From positions 16,766,011 through 16,830,010 of the forward strand of contig CM046297.1 of NCBI GenBank assembly GCA_025267735.1: a stretch of DNA of 64,000 nucleotides, read 5' to 3'. Position 1 is the stretch's first letter. Every line of letters starts with the position of its first letter. The position numbers and the translations under genes are program-made. A model generated the notes under the pieces. That model searched no databases and had not been told where the DNA came from. It worked only from the letters and a program-made list of their open reading frames with translations. This document shows positions 44,371-57,487 of this stretch, in pieces. This DNA comes from Mactra quadrangularis (lineage: Eukaryota; Mollusca; Bivalvia; Venerida; Mactridae).

Positions 44371-44830
44371 TCATAATTTCACAGTCTTAAACAGACTCGC
44401 TTAAAGCAAACTATTGTTTTTAGTTAGCCATCAATTTCCGAAAAAGTAAAAAAAAATGAATAATCCAGTATAAAAAATATAACAAGTAATATGTTATTTT
44501 GGTGTAACTTTAGCACTTTGACAAGCATCCTAGATATGTTTGAAGTCTATTTACATAATTGCCATGTATATTTGTATACTTTCAGAAAAATTTGTGTTCA
44601 ATTTGTGCTGATAGTCGTTATGACCAGACGCGTCTCTTTGAATTCAAGAACGGAAGTTCATTTGAAATTTACTTTTCGATGTCTGGCAATACAAATCAGT
44701 AAGTATTTATTTAAGATCTATAATGAAAACAATCCCACGTATATAGAAATACATGTTCACACTACTACTCGCATTAGGGAACAATTAACTTTATGTGCAA
44801 AAATAATGTTAATAACAAGAAAAAATCTAT
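44371..44830. other. AT-rich stretch with one 113-codon open frame
   Basis: The plus frame at 44491-44832 has no recognisable domain or composition, starts in AT-rich DNA and ends at the satellite edge. I regard it as chance. Confidence 0.4.
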
Positions 44831-46280
44831 AATCTATGTACATATGTAAACAATGGTGACCTACTTCCGGTTTCGGGCTCGGACCCAACCCAGAAACCCG
44901 CGCAGTCGGCATGGGTCTCGAACCCAGAAGGTTAAAACCATTTTGGCGGCGACTTATCCGCCCTTGGCTCAGCTACTCTATGTCTTATATAGACTTATAT
45001 AGAAACTATATGTACATGTACATATGTAAACAATGGTAACCTACTTCCGGTTTCGGGCTCGGACCCAACCCGGAAACCCGCGAAGTCGGCATGGGTGGCA
45101 AACCCAGCAGGCTAGAACCACTTTGGGGGCGACTTATCCGCCCTTGGTTCAGCTACTCTATGTCTTATATCGACTTATATAGAAACTATATGTACATGTA
45201 CATATGTAAACAATGGTAACCTACTTCGGGTTTCGGGTTTGGACCCAACCCGGAAACCCGTGCAGTCGGCATAGGTCGCGAACCTAGCAGGCTACAACCA
45301 CTTTGGGGGCGACTTATCCGCCCTTGGCTCAGCTACTTTATGTCTTATATAGACTTATATAGAAACTATATGTACATGTACATATGTAAACAATGGTGAC
45401 CTACTTCCGGTTTCAGGCTCGGACCCAACCTGGAAACCCGCGCAGATGGGCATGGGTCGCGAACCCAGCAGGCTAGAACAACTTTGGGGGCGACTTATCC
45501 GCCCTCTGTTTAGCTACTGTATGTCTTATATAGACTTATATAGAAACTATATGTACATGTACATATGTAAACAATGGTAACCTACTTCCGGTTTCGGGCT
45601 CGGACCCAACCCAGAAACCCGCGCAGTTGGCATGGGTCGCAAACCCAGCAGGCTAGAACCACTTTGGGGGCTACTTATCCGCCCTTGGTTCAGCTACTCT
45701 ATGTCTTATATAGACTTATATAGAAACTATATGCACATGTACATATGTAAACAAAAGTGACCTACTTCCGGATTCGGGCTCGGACCCAACCCGGAAACCC
45801 GCGAAGTCGGCATGGGTCGCGAACCAAGCAGGCTAGAACCACTTTGGGGCGACTAATCCGCCCTTGGTTCAGCTACTCTATGTCTTATATAGACTTATAT
45901 AGAAACTATATGTACATGTACATATGTAAACAATGGTGACCTACTTCCGTTTTCTGGCTCGGACCAAACCCGGAAATCCGCGCTGTCGGCATGGGTCGCG
46001 AACCCAGCAGGCAAGGACCACTTTTGGAGCGACTTATCCGCCTTTTGGTCAGCTACTCTATGTCTCATATAGACTTACCTAGAAACTATATGTACATGTA
46101 CATATGTAAACAATGGTGACCTACTTCTGATTTCGAGCTCGGACCCAACCCGGAAACCCGCGCAGTCGGCATTGAACGCAAACCAAGCAGGCTAGAACCA
46201 CTTTGGTGGCGACTTATCCGCCCTTGGTTCAGCTACTCTATGTCATATATAGACTTATATAGAAACTATATGTACATGTA
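44831..46280 (+). repeat. Satellite A, 180-bp unit, 8 units
   Basis: ATGTAAACAATGG recurs at about 44845, 45025, 45205, 45385, 45566, 45746, 45925, 46105 and 46285. Each unit has ATATGTACATGTACATAT (a perfect palindrome), CCTACTTCCGGTTTCGGGCT, CGACTTATCCGCCC and CTTATATAGACTTATATAG. Units differ by many substitutions. It shares AACAATGGTGACCTA and CTCGGACCCAACCC with satellite B and is probably an older diverged relative. Confidence 0.95.
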
Positions 46281-46800
46281 CATATGTAAACAATGGTGAC
46301 CTAGTTCCGGTTTATGGCTCGGACCCAACCCAGAACGCCAACCCAGCGGCCTGGGTGTCGAACCGACCCGGCTAGGACCCGTTTTGGGGCGAGTTACGGG
46401 CCCTTGTCTACGCTCCATAGACTCTGTATATGTACTATATGTACATGCACATAGTAAAAAAATAGGTAAACAATGGTGACCTAGTTCCGGTTTCTGGCTC
46501 GGACCCAACCCAGAACGCCGACCCGGCGGCCTGGGTGACGAACCGACCCGGCTAGGACCCGTTTTGGGGCGAGATACGGGCCCTTGTCTACGCTCCATAG
46601 ACTCTGTATATGTACTATATGTACATGCACATAGTAAAAAAATAGGTAAACAATGGTGACCTAGTTCCGGTTTCTGGCTCGGACCCAACCCAGAACGCCG
46701 ACCCGGCGGCCTGGGTGTCGAACCGACCCGGCTAGGACCCGTTTTGGGGCGAGTTGCGGGCCCTTGTCTACGCTCCATAGACTCTGTATATGTACTATAT

Positions 46801-49800
46801 GTACATGCACATAGTAAAAAAATAGGTAAACAATGGTGACCTAGTTCCGGTTTCTGGCTCTGACCGACCCAGAACGCCGACCCGGCGGCCTGGGTGTCGA
46901 ACCGACCCGGCTAGGATCCGTTTTGGGGCGAGTTACGGGCCCTTGTCTACGCTCCATAGACTCTGTATATGTACTATATGTACATGCACATAGTAAAAAA
47001 ATAGGTAAACAATGGTGACCTAGTTCCGGTTTCTGGCTCTGACCGACCCAGAACGCCGACCCGGCGGCCTGGGTGTCGAACCGACCCGGCTAGGGCCCGT
47101 TTTGGGGCGAGTTACGGGCCCTTGTCTACGCTCCATAGACTCTGTATATGTACTATATGTACATGCACATAGTAAAAAAATAGGTAAACAATGGTAACCT
47201 AGTTCCGGTTTCTGGCTCGGACCCAACCCAGAACGCCGACCAGGCGGCCTGGGTGTCGAACCGCCCCGGCTAGGACCCGTTTTGGGGCGAGTTACGGGCC
47301 CTTGTCTACGCTCCATAGACTCTGTATATGTACTATATGTACATGCACATAGTAAAAAAATAGGTAAACAATGGTAACCTAGATCCGGTTTCTGGCTAGG
47401 ACCCAACCCAGAACGCCGACCCGGCGGCCTGGGTGTCGAACCGACCCGGCTAGGGCCTGTTTTGGGGTTAGTTACGGGCCCTTGTCTACGCTCCATAGAC
47501 TCTGTATATGTACTATATGTACATGCACATAGTAAAAAAATAGGTAAACAATGGTGACCTAGTTCCGGTTTCTGGCTCGGACCCAACCCAGAACGCCGAC
47601 CCGGCGGCCTGGGTGTCGAACCGCCCCGGCTAGGATCCGTTTTGGGGCGAGTTACGGGCCCTTGTCTACGCTCCATAGACACTGTATACGTACTATATGT
47701 ACATGCACATAGTAAAAAAATAGGTAAACAATGGTAACCTAGTTCCGGTTTCTGGCTCGGACCCAACCCAGAACGCCGACCCGGCGGCCTGGGTGTCGAA
47801 CCGACCCGGCTAGGACCCGTTTTGGGGCGAGCTACGGGCCCTTGTCTACGCTCTATAGACTCTGTATATGTACTATATGTACACGCACATAGTAAAAAAA
47901 TAGGTAAACAATTGTAACCTTGTTCCGGTTTCAGGCTCGGACCCAACCCAGAACGCCGACCCGGCGGCCTGGGTGTCGAACCGCCCCGGCTAGGATCCGT
48001 TTTGGGGCGAGTTACGGGCCCTTGTCTACGCTCCATAGACTCTGTATATGTACTATATGTACATGCACTTAGTAAAAAAATAGGTAAACAATGGTAACCT
48101 AGTTCCGGTTTCTGGCTCGGACCCAACCCAGAACGCCGACCCGGCGGCCTGGGTGTCGAACCGACCCGGCTAGGACCCGTTTTGGGGCGAGTTACGGGCC
48201 CTTGTCTACGCTCCATAGACTCTGTATATGTACTATATGTACATGCACATAGTAAAAAAATTGGTAAACAATGGTGACCTAGTTCCGGTTTCTGGCAAGA
48301 ACCCGACCTAGAACGCCGACCCGGCGGCCTGGGTGTCGAACCGACCCAGCTAGGACCCGCTTTGGGGCGAGTTACGGGCCCTTGTCTACGCTCCATAGAC
48401 TCTGTATATGTACTATATGTACATGCACATAGTAAAAAAATAGGTAAACAATGGTGACCTAGTTCCGGTTTCTGGCTCGGACCCAACCCAGAACGCCGAC
48501 CCGGCGGCCTGGGTGTCGAACCGACCCGGCTAGGACCCGTTTTGGGGCGAGTTACGGGCCCTTGTCTACGCTCCATAGACTCTGTATATGTACTATATGT
48601 ACATGCACATAGTAAAAAAATTGGTAAACAATGGTGACCTAGTTCCGGTTTCTGGCAAGAACCCGACCTAGAACGCCGACCCGGCGGCCTGGGTGTCGAA
48701 CCGACCCAGCTAGGACCCGTTTTGGGGCGAGTTACGGGCCCTTGTCTACGCTCCATAGACTCTGTATATGTACTATATGTACATGCACATAGTAAAAAAA
48801 TAGGTAAACAATGGTGACCTAGTTCCGGTTTCTGGCTCGGACCCAACCCAGAACGCCGACCCGGCGGCCTGGGTGTCGAACCGACCCGGCTAGGGCCTGT
48901 TTTGGGGTTAGTTACGGGCCCTTGTCTACGCTCCATAGACTCTGTATATGTACTATATGTACATGCACATAGTAAAAAAATAGGTAAACAATGGTGACCT
49001 AGTTCCGGTTTCTGGCTCGGACCCAACCCAGAACGCCGACCCGGCGGCCTGGGTGTCGAACCGCCCCGGCTAGGATCCGTTTTGGGGCGAGTTACGGGCC
49101 CTTGTCTACGCTCCATAGACACTGTATACGTACTATATGTACATGCACATAGTAAAAAAATAGGTAAACAATGGTAACCTAGTTCCGGTTTCTGGCTCGG
49201 ACCCAACCCAGAACGCCGACCCGGCGGCCTGGGTGTCGAACCGACCCGGCTAGGACCCGTTTTGGGGCGAGCTACGGGCCCTTGTCTACGCTCTATAGAC
49301 TCTGTATATGTACTATATGTACACGCACATAGTAAAAAAATAGGTAAACAATTGTAACCTTGTTCCGGTTTCAGGCTCGGACCCAACCCAGAACGCCGAC
49401 CCGGCGGCCTGGGTGTCGAACCGCCCCGGCTAGGATCCGTTTTGGGGCGAGTTACGGGCCCTTGTCTACGCTCCATAGACTCTGTATATGTACTATATGT
49501 ACATGCACTTAGTAAAAAAATAGGTAAACAATGGTAACCTAGTTCCGGTTTCTGGCTCGGACCCAACCCAGAACGCCGACCCGGCGGCCTGGGTGTCGAA
49601 CCGACCCGGCTAGGACCCGTTTTGGGGCGAGTTACGGGCCCTTGTCTACGCTCCATAGACTCTGTATATGTACTATATGTACATGCACATAGTAAAAAAA
49701 TTGGTAAACAATGGTGACCTAGTTCCGGTTTCTGGCAAGAACCCGACCTAGAACGCCGACCCGGCGGCCTGGGTGTCGAACCGACCCAGCTAGGACCCGC

Positions 49801-52200
49801 TTTGGGGCGAGTTACGGGCCCTTGTCTACGCTCCATAGACTCTGTATATGTACTATATGTACATGCACATAGTAAAAAAATAGGTAAACAATGGTGACCT
49901 AGTTCCGGTTTCTGGCTCGGACCCAACCCAGAACGCCGACCCGGCGGCCTGGGTGTCGAACCGACCCGGCTAGGATCCGTTTTGGGGCGAGTTACGGGCC
50001 CTTGTCTACGCTCCATAGACTCTGTATATGTACTATATGTACATGCACTTAGTAAAAAAATAGGTAAACAATGGTAACCTAGTTCCGGTTTCTGGCTCGG
50101 ACCCAACCCAGAACGCCGACCCGGCGGCCTGGGTGTCGAACCGACCCGGCTAGGACCCGTTTTGGGGCGAGTTACGGGCCCTTGTCTACGCTCCATAGAC
50201 TCTGTATATGTACTATATGTACATGCACATAGTAAAAAAATTGGTAAACAATGGTGACCTAGTTCCGGTTTCTGGCAAGAACCCGACCTAGAACGCCGAC
50301 CCGGCGGCCTGGGTGTCGAACCGACCCAGCTAGGACCCGCTTTGGGGCGAGTTACGGGCCCTTGTCTACGCTCCATAGACTCTGTATATGTACTATATGT
50401 ACATGCACATAGTAAAAAAATAGGTAAACAATGGTGACCTAGTTCCGGTTTCTGGCTCGGACCCAACCCAGAACGCCGACCCGGCGGCCTGGGTGTCGAA
50501 CCGACCCGGCTAGGACCCGTTTTGGGGCGAGTTACGGGCCCTTGTCTACGCTCCATAGACTCTGTATATGTACTATATGTACATGCACATAGTAAAAAAA
50601 TTGGTAAACAATGGTGACCTAGTTCCGGTTTCTGGCAAGAACCCGACCTAGAACGCCGACCCGGCGGCCTGGGTGTCGAACCGACCCAGCTAGGACCCGT
50701 TTTGGGGCGAGTTACGGGCCCTTGTCTACGCTCCATAGACTCTGTATATGTACTATATGTACATGCACATAGTAAAAAAATAGGTAAACAATGGTGACCT
50801 AGTTCCGGTTTCTGGCTCGGACCCAACCCAGAACGCCGACCCGGCGGCCTGGGTGTCGAACCGACCCGGCTAGGACACGTTTTGGGGCGAGTTACGGGCC
50901 CTTGTCTACGCTCGATAGACTCTGTATATGTACTATATGAACATGCACAAAGTAAAAAAATAGGAAAACAATGGTGACCTAGTTCCGGTTTCTGACTCGG
51001 ACCCAACCCAAAACGCCGACCCGGCGGCCTGGGTATCGAACCGACCCGGCTAGGACCCGTTTTGGGGCGAGTTACGGGCCCTTGTCTTCGCTACATAGAC
51101 TCTGTATATGTACTTTATGTACATGCACATAGTAAAAAATAGGTAAACAATGGTTACCTAGTTTCGGTTTCTGGCTCGGACCCAACCCAGAACGCCGACC
51201 CGGCGGCCTGGGTGTCGAACCGACCCGGCTAGGACCCGTTTTAGGGCGAGTTACGGGCCCTTGTCTACGCTCCATAGACTCTGTATATGTATTATATGTA
51301 CATGCACATCGTAAAAAAATAGGTTACCAATGGTGACCTAGTTCCGGTTTCTGGCTTGGACCCAACCCAGAACGCCGACCCGGCGGCCTGGGTGTCGAGC
51401 CGACCCGGCTAGGACCCGTTTTTGGGCGAGTTACGGGCCCTTGTCTACGCTCCATAGACTCTGTATATGTACTATATGTACATGCACATAGTAAAAAAAT
51501 AGGTAAACAATGGTGACCTAGTTCCGGTTTCTGGCTCGGACCCAACCCAGAACGCCGACCCGACGGCCTGTGTGTCGAACCGACCCGGCTAGGACCCGTT
51601 TTGGGGCGAGTTACGGGCCCTTGTCTACGCTCCATAGACTCTGTATATGTACTATATGTACATGCACATAGTAAAAAAATAGGAAAACAATGGTGACCTG
51701 GTTCCGGTTTCTGGCTCGGACCCAACCCAGAACGCCGACCCGTCGGCCTGGGTGTCGAACCGACCAGGCTAGGACCCGTTTTTGGACGAGTTACGGGCCC
51801 TTGTCTACGCTCCATAGACTCTGTATATGTACTATATGTACATGCACATAGTAAAAAAATAGGTTACCAATGGTGACCTAGTTCCGGTTTCTGGCTCGGA
51901 CCCAACCCAGAAGGCCGACCCGGCGGCCTGGGTGTCGAACCGACCCGGCTAGGACCCGTTTTGGGGCGAGTTACGGGCCCTTGTCTACGCTCCATAGACT
52001 CTGTATATGTACTATATGTACATGCACATAGTAAAAAAAATAGGTAAACAATGGTGACCTAGATCCGGTTTCTGGCTCGGACCCAACCCAGAAGGCCGAC
52101 CCGGCGGCCTGGGTGTCGAACCGACCCGGCTAGGACCCGTTTGGAGCGAGTTACGGGCCCTTGTCTACGCTCCATAGACTCTGTATATGTACTATATGTA
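46801..52200 (+). repeat. Satellite B higher-order block 1 (30 units)
   Basis: Diagnostic variants in order include GCTCTGACCGACCC (two units), CCAGGCGGCC, TTTTGGGGTTAG, CACTGTATACG, TACACGCAC, CAAGAACCCGACCTAG, TAGGACACG, GTCTTCGCTAC, GTCGAGCC, CCGACGGCCTGTGTG and CCGTCGGCC. The same order occurs in block 2. Block 1 alone has 11 extra units (about 48781-50760), with hybrid units near 48781-48960 and 49861-50040. Confidence 0.9.
47020..51006 (-). other. 1,328-codon open frame across satellite B, probably not a gene
   Basis: Because the unit is 180 bp and its minus strand lacks a stop in one frame, the frame stays open for about 22 units, giving 60-residue repeats that begin MERRQGPVTRPKTGPSRVGS and include a hydrophobic LPIFLLCACTYS stretch. 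Sister frames lie at 52417-54423 (668 codons), 46266-46778, 51324-51815 and 54741-55232, ended by 1-2 base indels. Unit differences are often amino-acid changing (SRVG, SWVG, SRGG), there is no family match, and no promoter or splice structure is seen. Best read as fortuitous, though translation cannot be excluded. Confidence 0.6.
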
Positions 52201-55200
52201 CATGCACATAGTAAAAAAATAGGTAAACAATGGTGACCTAGTTCCGGTTTCTGGCTCTGACCGACCCAGAACGCCGACCCGGCGGCCTGGGTGTCGAACC
52301 GACCCGGCTAGGATCCGTTTTGGGGCGAGTTACGGGCCCTTGTCTACGCTCCATAGACTCTGTATATGTACTATATGTACATGCACATAGTAAAAAAATA
52401 GGTAAACAATGGTGACCTAGTTCCGGTTTCTGGCTCTGACCGACCCAGAACGCCGACCCGGCGGCCTGGGTGTCGAACCGACCCGGCTAGGGCCCGTTTT
52501 GGGGCGAGTTACGGGCCCTTGTCTACGCTCCATAGACTCTGTATATGTACTATATGTACATGCACATAGTAAAAAAATAGGTAAACAATGGTAACCTAGT
52601 TCCGGTTTCTGGCTCGGACCCAACCCAGAACGCCGACCAGGCGGCCTGGGTGTCGAACCGCCCCGGCTAGGACCCGTTTTGGGGCGAGTTACGGGCCCTT
52701 GTCTACGCTCCATAGACTCTGTATATGTACTATATGTACATGCACATAGTAAAAAAATAGGTAAACAATGGTAACCTAGATCCGGTTTCTGGCTAGGACC
52801 CAACCCAGAACGCCGACCCGGCGGCCTGGGTGTCGAACCGACCCGGCTAGGGCCTGTTTTGGGGTTAGTTACGGGCCCTTGTCTACGCTCCATAGACTCT
52901 GTATATGTACTATATGTACATGCACATAGTAAAAAAATAGGTAAACAATGGTGACCTAGTTCCGGTTTCTGGCTCGGACCCAACCCAGAACGCCGACCCG
53001 GCGGCCTGGGTGTCGAACCGCCCCGGCTAGGATCCGTTTTGGGGCGAGTTACGGGCCCTTGTCTACGCTCCATAGACACTGTATACGTACTATATGTACA
53101 TGCACATAGTAAAAAAATAGGTAAACAATGGTAACCTAGTTCCGGTTTCTGGCTCGGACCCAACCCAGAACGCCGACCCGGCGGCCTGGGTGTCGAACCG
53201 ACCCGGCTAGGACCCGTTTTGGGGCGAGCTACGGGCCCTTGTCTACGCTCTATAGACTCTGTATATGTACTATATGTACACGCACATAGTAAAAAAATAG
53301 GTAAACAATTGTAACCTTGTTCCGGTTTCAGGCTCGGACCCAACCCAGAACGCCGACCCGGCGGCCTGGGTGTCGAACCGCCCCGGCTAGGATCCGTTTT
53401 GGGGCGAGTTACGGGCCCTTGTCTACGCTCCATAGACTCTGTATATGTACTATATGTACATGCACTTAGTAAAAAAATAGGTAAACAATGGTAACCTAGT
53501 TCCGGTTTCTGGCTCGGACCCAACCCAGAACGCCGACCCGGCGGCCTGGGTGTCGAACCGACCCGGCTAGGACCCGTTTTGGGGCGAGTTACGGGCCCTT
53601 GTCTACGCTCCATAGACTCTGTATATGTACTATATGTACATGCACATAGTAAAAAAATTGGTAAACAATGGTGACCTAGTTCCGGTTTCTGGCAAGAACC
53701 CGACCTAGAACGCCGACCCGGCGGCCTGGGTGTCGAACCGACCCAGCTAGGACCCGCTTTGGGGCGAGTTACGGGCCCTTGTCTACGCTCCATAGACTCT
53801 GTATATGTACTATATGTACATGCACATCGTAAAAAAATAGGTAAACAATGGTGACCTAGTTCCGGTTTCTGGCTCGGACCCAACCCAGAACGCCGACCCG
53901 GCGGCCTGGGTGTCGAACCGACCCGGCTAGGACCCGTTTTGGGGCGAGTTACGGGCCCTTGTCTACGCTCCATAGACTCTGTATATGTACTATATGTACA
54001 TGCACATAGTAAAAAAATTGGTAAACAATGGTGACCTAGTTCCGGTTTCTGGCAAGAACCCGACCTAGAACGCCGACCCGGCGGCCTGGGTGTCGAACCG
54101 ACCCAGCTAGGACCCGTTTTGGGGCGAGTTACGGGCCCTTGTCTACGCTCCATAGACTCTGTATATGTACTATATGTACATGCACATAGTAAAAAAATAG
54201 GTAAACAATGGTGACCTAGTTCCGGTTTCTGGCTCGGACCCAACCCAGAACGCCGACCCGGCGGCCTGGGTGTCGAACCGACCCGGCTAGGACACGTTTT
54301 GGGGCGAGTTACGGGCCCTTGTCTACGCTCGATAGACTCTGTATATGTACTATATGAACATGCACAAAGTAAAAAAATAGGAAAACAATGGTGACCTAGT
54401 TCCAGTTTCTGACTCGGACCCAACCCAAAACGCCGACCCGGCGGCCTGGGTATCGAACCGACCCGGCTAGGACCCGTTTTGGGGCGAGTTACGGGCCCTT
54501 GTCTTCGCTACATAGACTCTGTATATGTACTTTATGTACATGCACATAGTAAAAAATAGGTAAACAATGGTTACCTAGTTTCGGTTTCTGGCTCGGACCC
54601 AACCCAGAACGCCGACCCGGCGGCCTGGGTGTCGAACCGACCCGGCTAGGACCCGTTTTGGGGCGAGTTACGGGCCCTTGTCTACGCTCCATAGACTCTG
54701 TATATGTATTATATGTACATGCACATCGTAAAAAAATAGGTTACCAATGGTGACCTAGTTCCGGTTTCTGGCTTGGACCCAACCCAGAACGCCGACCCGG
54801 CGGCCTGGGTGTCGAGCCGACCCGGCTAGGACCCGTTTTTGGGCGAGTTACGGGCCCTTGTCTACGCTCCATAGACTCTGTATATGTACTATATGTACAT
54901 GCACATAGTAAAAAAATAGGTAAACAATGGTGACCTAGTTCCGGTTTCTGGCTCGGACCCAACCCAGAACGCCGACCCGACGGCCTGTGTGTCGAACCGA
55001 CCCGGCTAGGACCCGTTTTGGGGCGAGTTACGGGCCCTTGTCTACGCTCCATAGACTCTGTATATGTACTATATGTACATGCACATAGTAAAAAAATAGG
55101 AAAACAATGGTGACCTGGTTCCGGTTTCTGGCTCGGACCCAACCCAGAACGCCGACCCGTCGGCCTGGGTGTCGAACCGACCAGGCTAGGACCCGTTTTT

Positions 55201-55620
55201 GGACGAGTTACGGGCCCTTGTCTACGCTCCATAGACTCTGTATATGTACTATATGTACATGCACATAGTAAAAAAATAGGTTACCAATGGTGACCTAGTT
55301 CCGGTTTCTGGCTCGGACCCAACCCAGAAGGCCGACCCGGCGGCCTGGGTGTCGAACCGACCCGGCTAGGACCCGTTTTGGGGCGAGTTACGGGCCCTTG
55401 TCTACGCTCCATAGACTCTGTATATGTACTATATGTACATGCACATAGTAAAAAAAATAGGTAAACAATGGTGACCTGGTTCCGGTTTCTGGCTCGGACC
55501 CAACCCAGAAGGCCGACCCGGCGGCCTGGGTGTCGAACCGACCCGGCTAGGACCCGTTTGGAGCGAGTTACGGGCCCTTGTCTACGCTCCATAGACTCTG
55601 TATATGTACTATAAGTACAT
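52201..55620 (+). repeat. Satellite B higher-order block 2 (19 units)
   Basis: Near-identical to block 1. Offsets are about 5,397 bp at the left and 3,417 bp at the right; the difference, 1,980 bp, is exactly 11 units. Only a handful of base differences were seen (for example CATCGT for CATAGT at about 53827, and TTCCAGTTTC at about 54411). Confidence 0.9.
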
Positions 55621-57487
55621 GCACATAGTAAAAAAATAGGTAAACAATGGTGACCTAGTTTCGGTTTCTGGCTCGGACCCAACCCAGAACGCCGACCCGG
55701 CGGCCGGGGTGTCGAACCGACCCGGCTAGGACCCGTTTTGGAGCGAGTTACGGGCTCTTGTCTACGCTCCATAGACTCTGTATATGTACTATATGTACAT
55801 GCACATCGTAAAAAAATAGGTTACCAATGGTGACCTAGTTTCGGTTTCTGGCTCGGACCCAACCCAGAACGCCGACCCGGTGGCCGGGGTGTCGAACCGA
55901 CCCGGCTAGGACCCGTTTTGGGGCGAATTACGGGCTCTTGTCTACGCTCCATAGACTCTGTATATGTACTATATGTACATGCACATCGTAAAAAAATAGG
56001 TTACCAATGGTGACCTAGTTCCGGTTTCTGGCTCGGACCCAACCCAGAACGCCGACCCGGCGGCCTGGGTGTCGAACCGACCCGGCTAGGACCCGTTTTG
56101 GGTCGAGTAACGGGCCCTTGTCTACGCTCCATAGGATCTGTATATGTACTATATGTACATGCACATAGTAAAAAAAAAAGGAAAACAATAGTGACCTAGT
56201 TCCGGTTTCTGGCTCGGACCCAACCCAGAACGCCGACCCGGCGGCCTGGATGTCGAAACGACCAGGCTAGTGCCCGTTTTGGGGCGAGTTACGGGCCCTT
56301 GTCTACGCTCCATACACTCTGTATATGTACTATATGTACATGCACATAGTAAAAAATAGGTAAACAATGGTGACCTAGTTCCGATTTCTGGCTCGGACCC
56401 AACCCAAAACGCTGACCCGGCGGCCCGGGTGTCAAACCGATCCGGCTAGGACCCGTTTGGGGCGAGTTACGGGCCCTTGTCTACGCTCCATAGACTCTGT
56501 ATATGTACTATATGTACATGCACATAGTAAAAAAATAGGTAAACATTGGTGACCTAGTTTCGGTTTCTGGCTCGGACCCAACCCAGAACGCCGACCCGGG
56601 GGCCGGGGTGTCGAACCGACCCGGCTAGGACCCGTTTTGAGGCGAGTTACGGGCTCTTGTCTACGCTCCATAGACTCTGTATATGTACTATATGTACATG
56701 CACATCGTAAAAAAATAGGTTACCAATGGTGACCTAGTTCCGGTTTCTGGCTCGGACCCAAGCCAGAACGCCGACCCGGCGGCCTGGGTGTCGAACCGAC
56801 CCGGCTAGGACCCGTTTTGGGGCGAGTTACGGGCCCTTGTCTACGCTGCGTAGACTCTGTATATGTACTATATGTACATGCACATAGTAAAAAAAATAGG
56901 TAAACAATGGTGACCTAGTTCCGGTTTCTGGCTCGGACCCAACCCAGAACGCCGACCCGGCGGCCTGGGTGTCGAAACGACCCGGCTAGGACCCGTTTTT
57001 GGGTTTGTTACGGGCCCTTGTCTACGCTCCATAGACTCTGTATATGTACTATATGTACATGCACATAGTAAAAAATAGGTAAACAATGGTGACCTAGTTC
57101 CGGTTTCTGGCTCGGACCCAACCCAGAACGCCGACCCGGCGGCCTGGGTGTCGAACCGACCCGGCTAGGATCGGTTTTGGGGCGAGTTACGGGCCCTTGT
57201 CTACGCTCCATAGACTCTGTATATGTACTATATATACATGCACATAGTAAAAAAATAGGTAAACAATGGTGACCTAGTTCCGGTTTCTGGCTCGGACCCA
57301 ACCGAGAACGCCGACCCGGCCGCCGGGGTGTCGAACTGACCCGGCTAGGACCCGTTTTAGGGCGAGTTACGGGCCCTTGTCTACGCTCCATAGACTCTGT
57401 ATATGTTCTATATGTACATGCACATAGTAAAATAATAGGTAAACAATGGTGACCTAGTTCCGATTTCTGGCTCGGACCCAACCTGTC

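Larger units (their letters stand above)
46281..57487 (+). repeat. Satellite B, 180-bp unit, about 62 units, with higher-order structure
   Basis: The unit contains TAGGTAAACAATGGTGACCT, AGTTCCGGTTTCTGGCTCGG, ACCCAACCCAGAACGCCGAC, CCGGCGGCCTGGGTGTCGAA, TTTTGGGGCGAGTTACGGGC, CCATAGACTCTGTATATGTA, and a near-palindrome ACTATATGTACATGCACATA GT. Units are far more alike than in satellite A, and diagnostic variants allow them to be followed: a 30-unit block (46801-52200) is repeated, minus 11 units, at 52201-55620. Units near 55621-57487 and at the A edge are more diverged. Confidence 0.96.

Noticed and set aside
44491..44832. 113-codon plus frame before satellite A
   Set aside because: AT-rich composition, no recognisable family; stop lies at the satellite edge. 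Could be revisited with RNA data.
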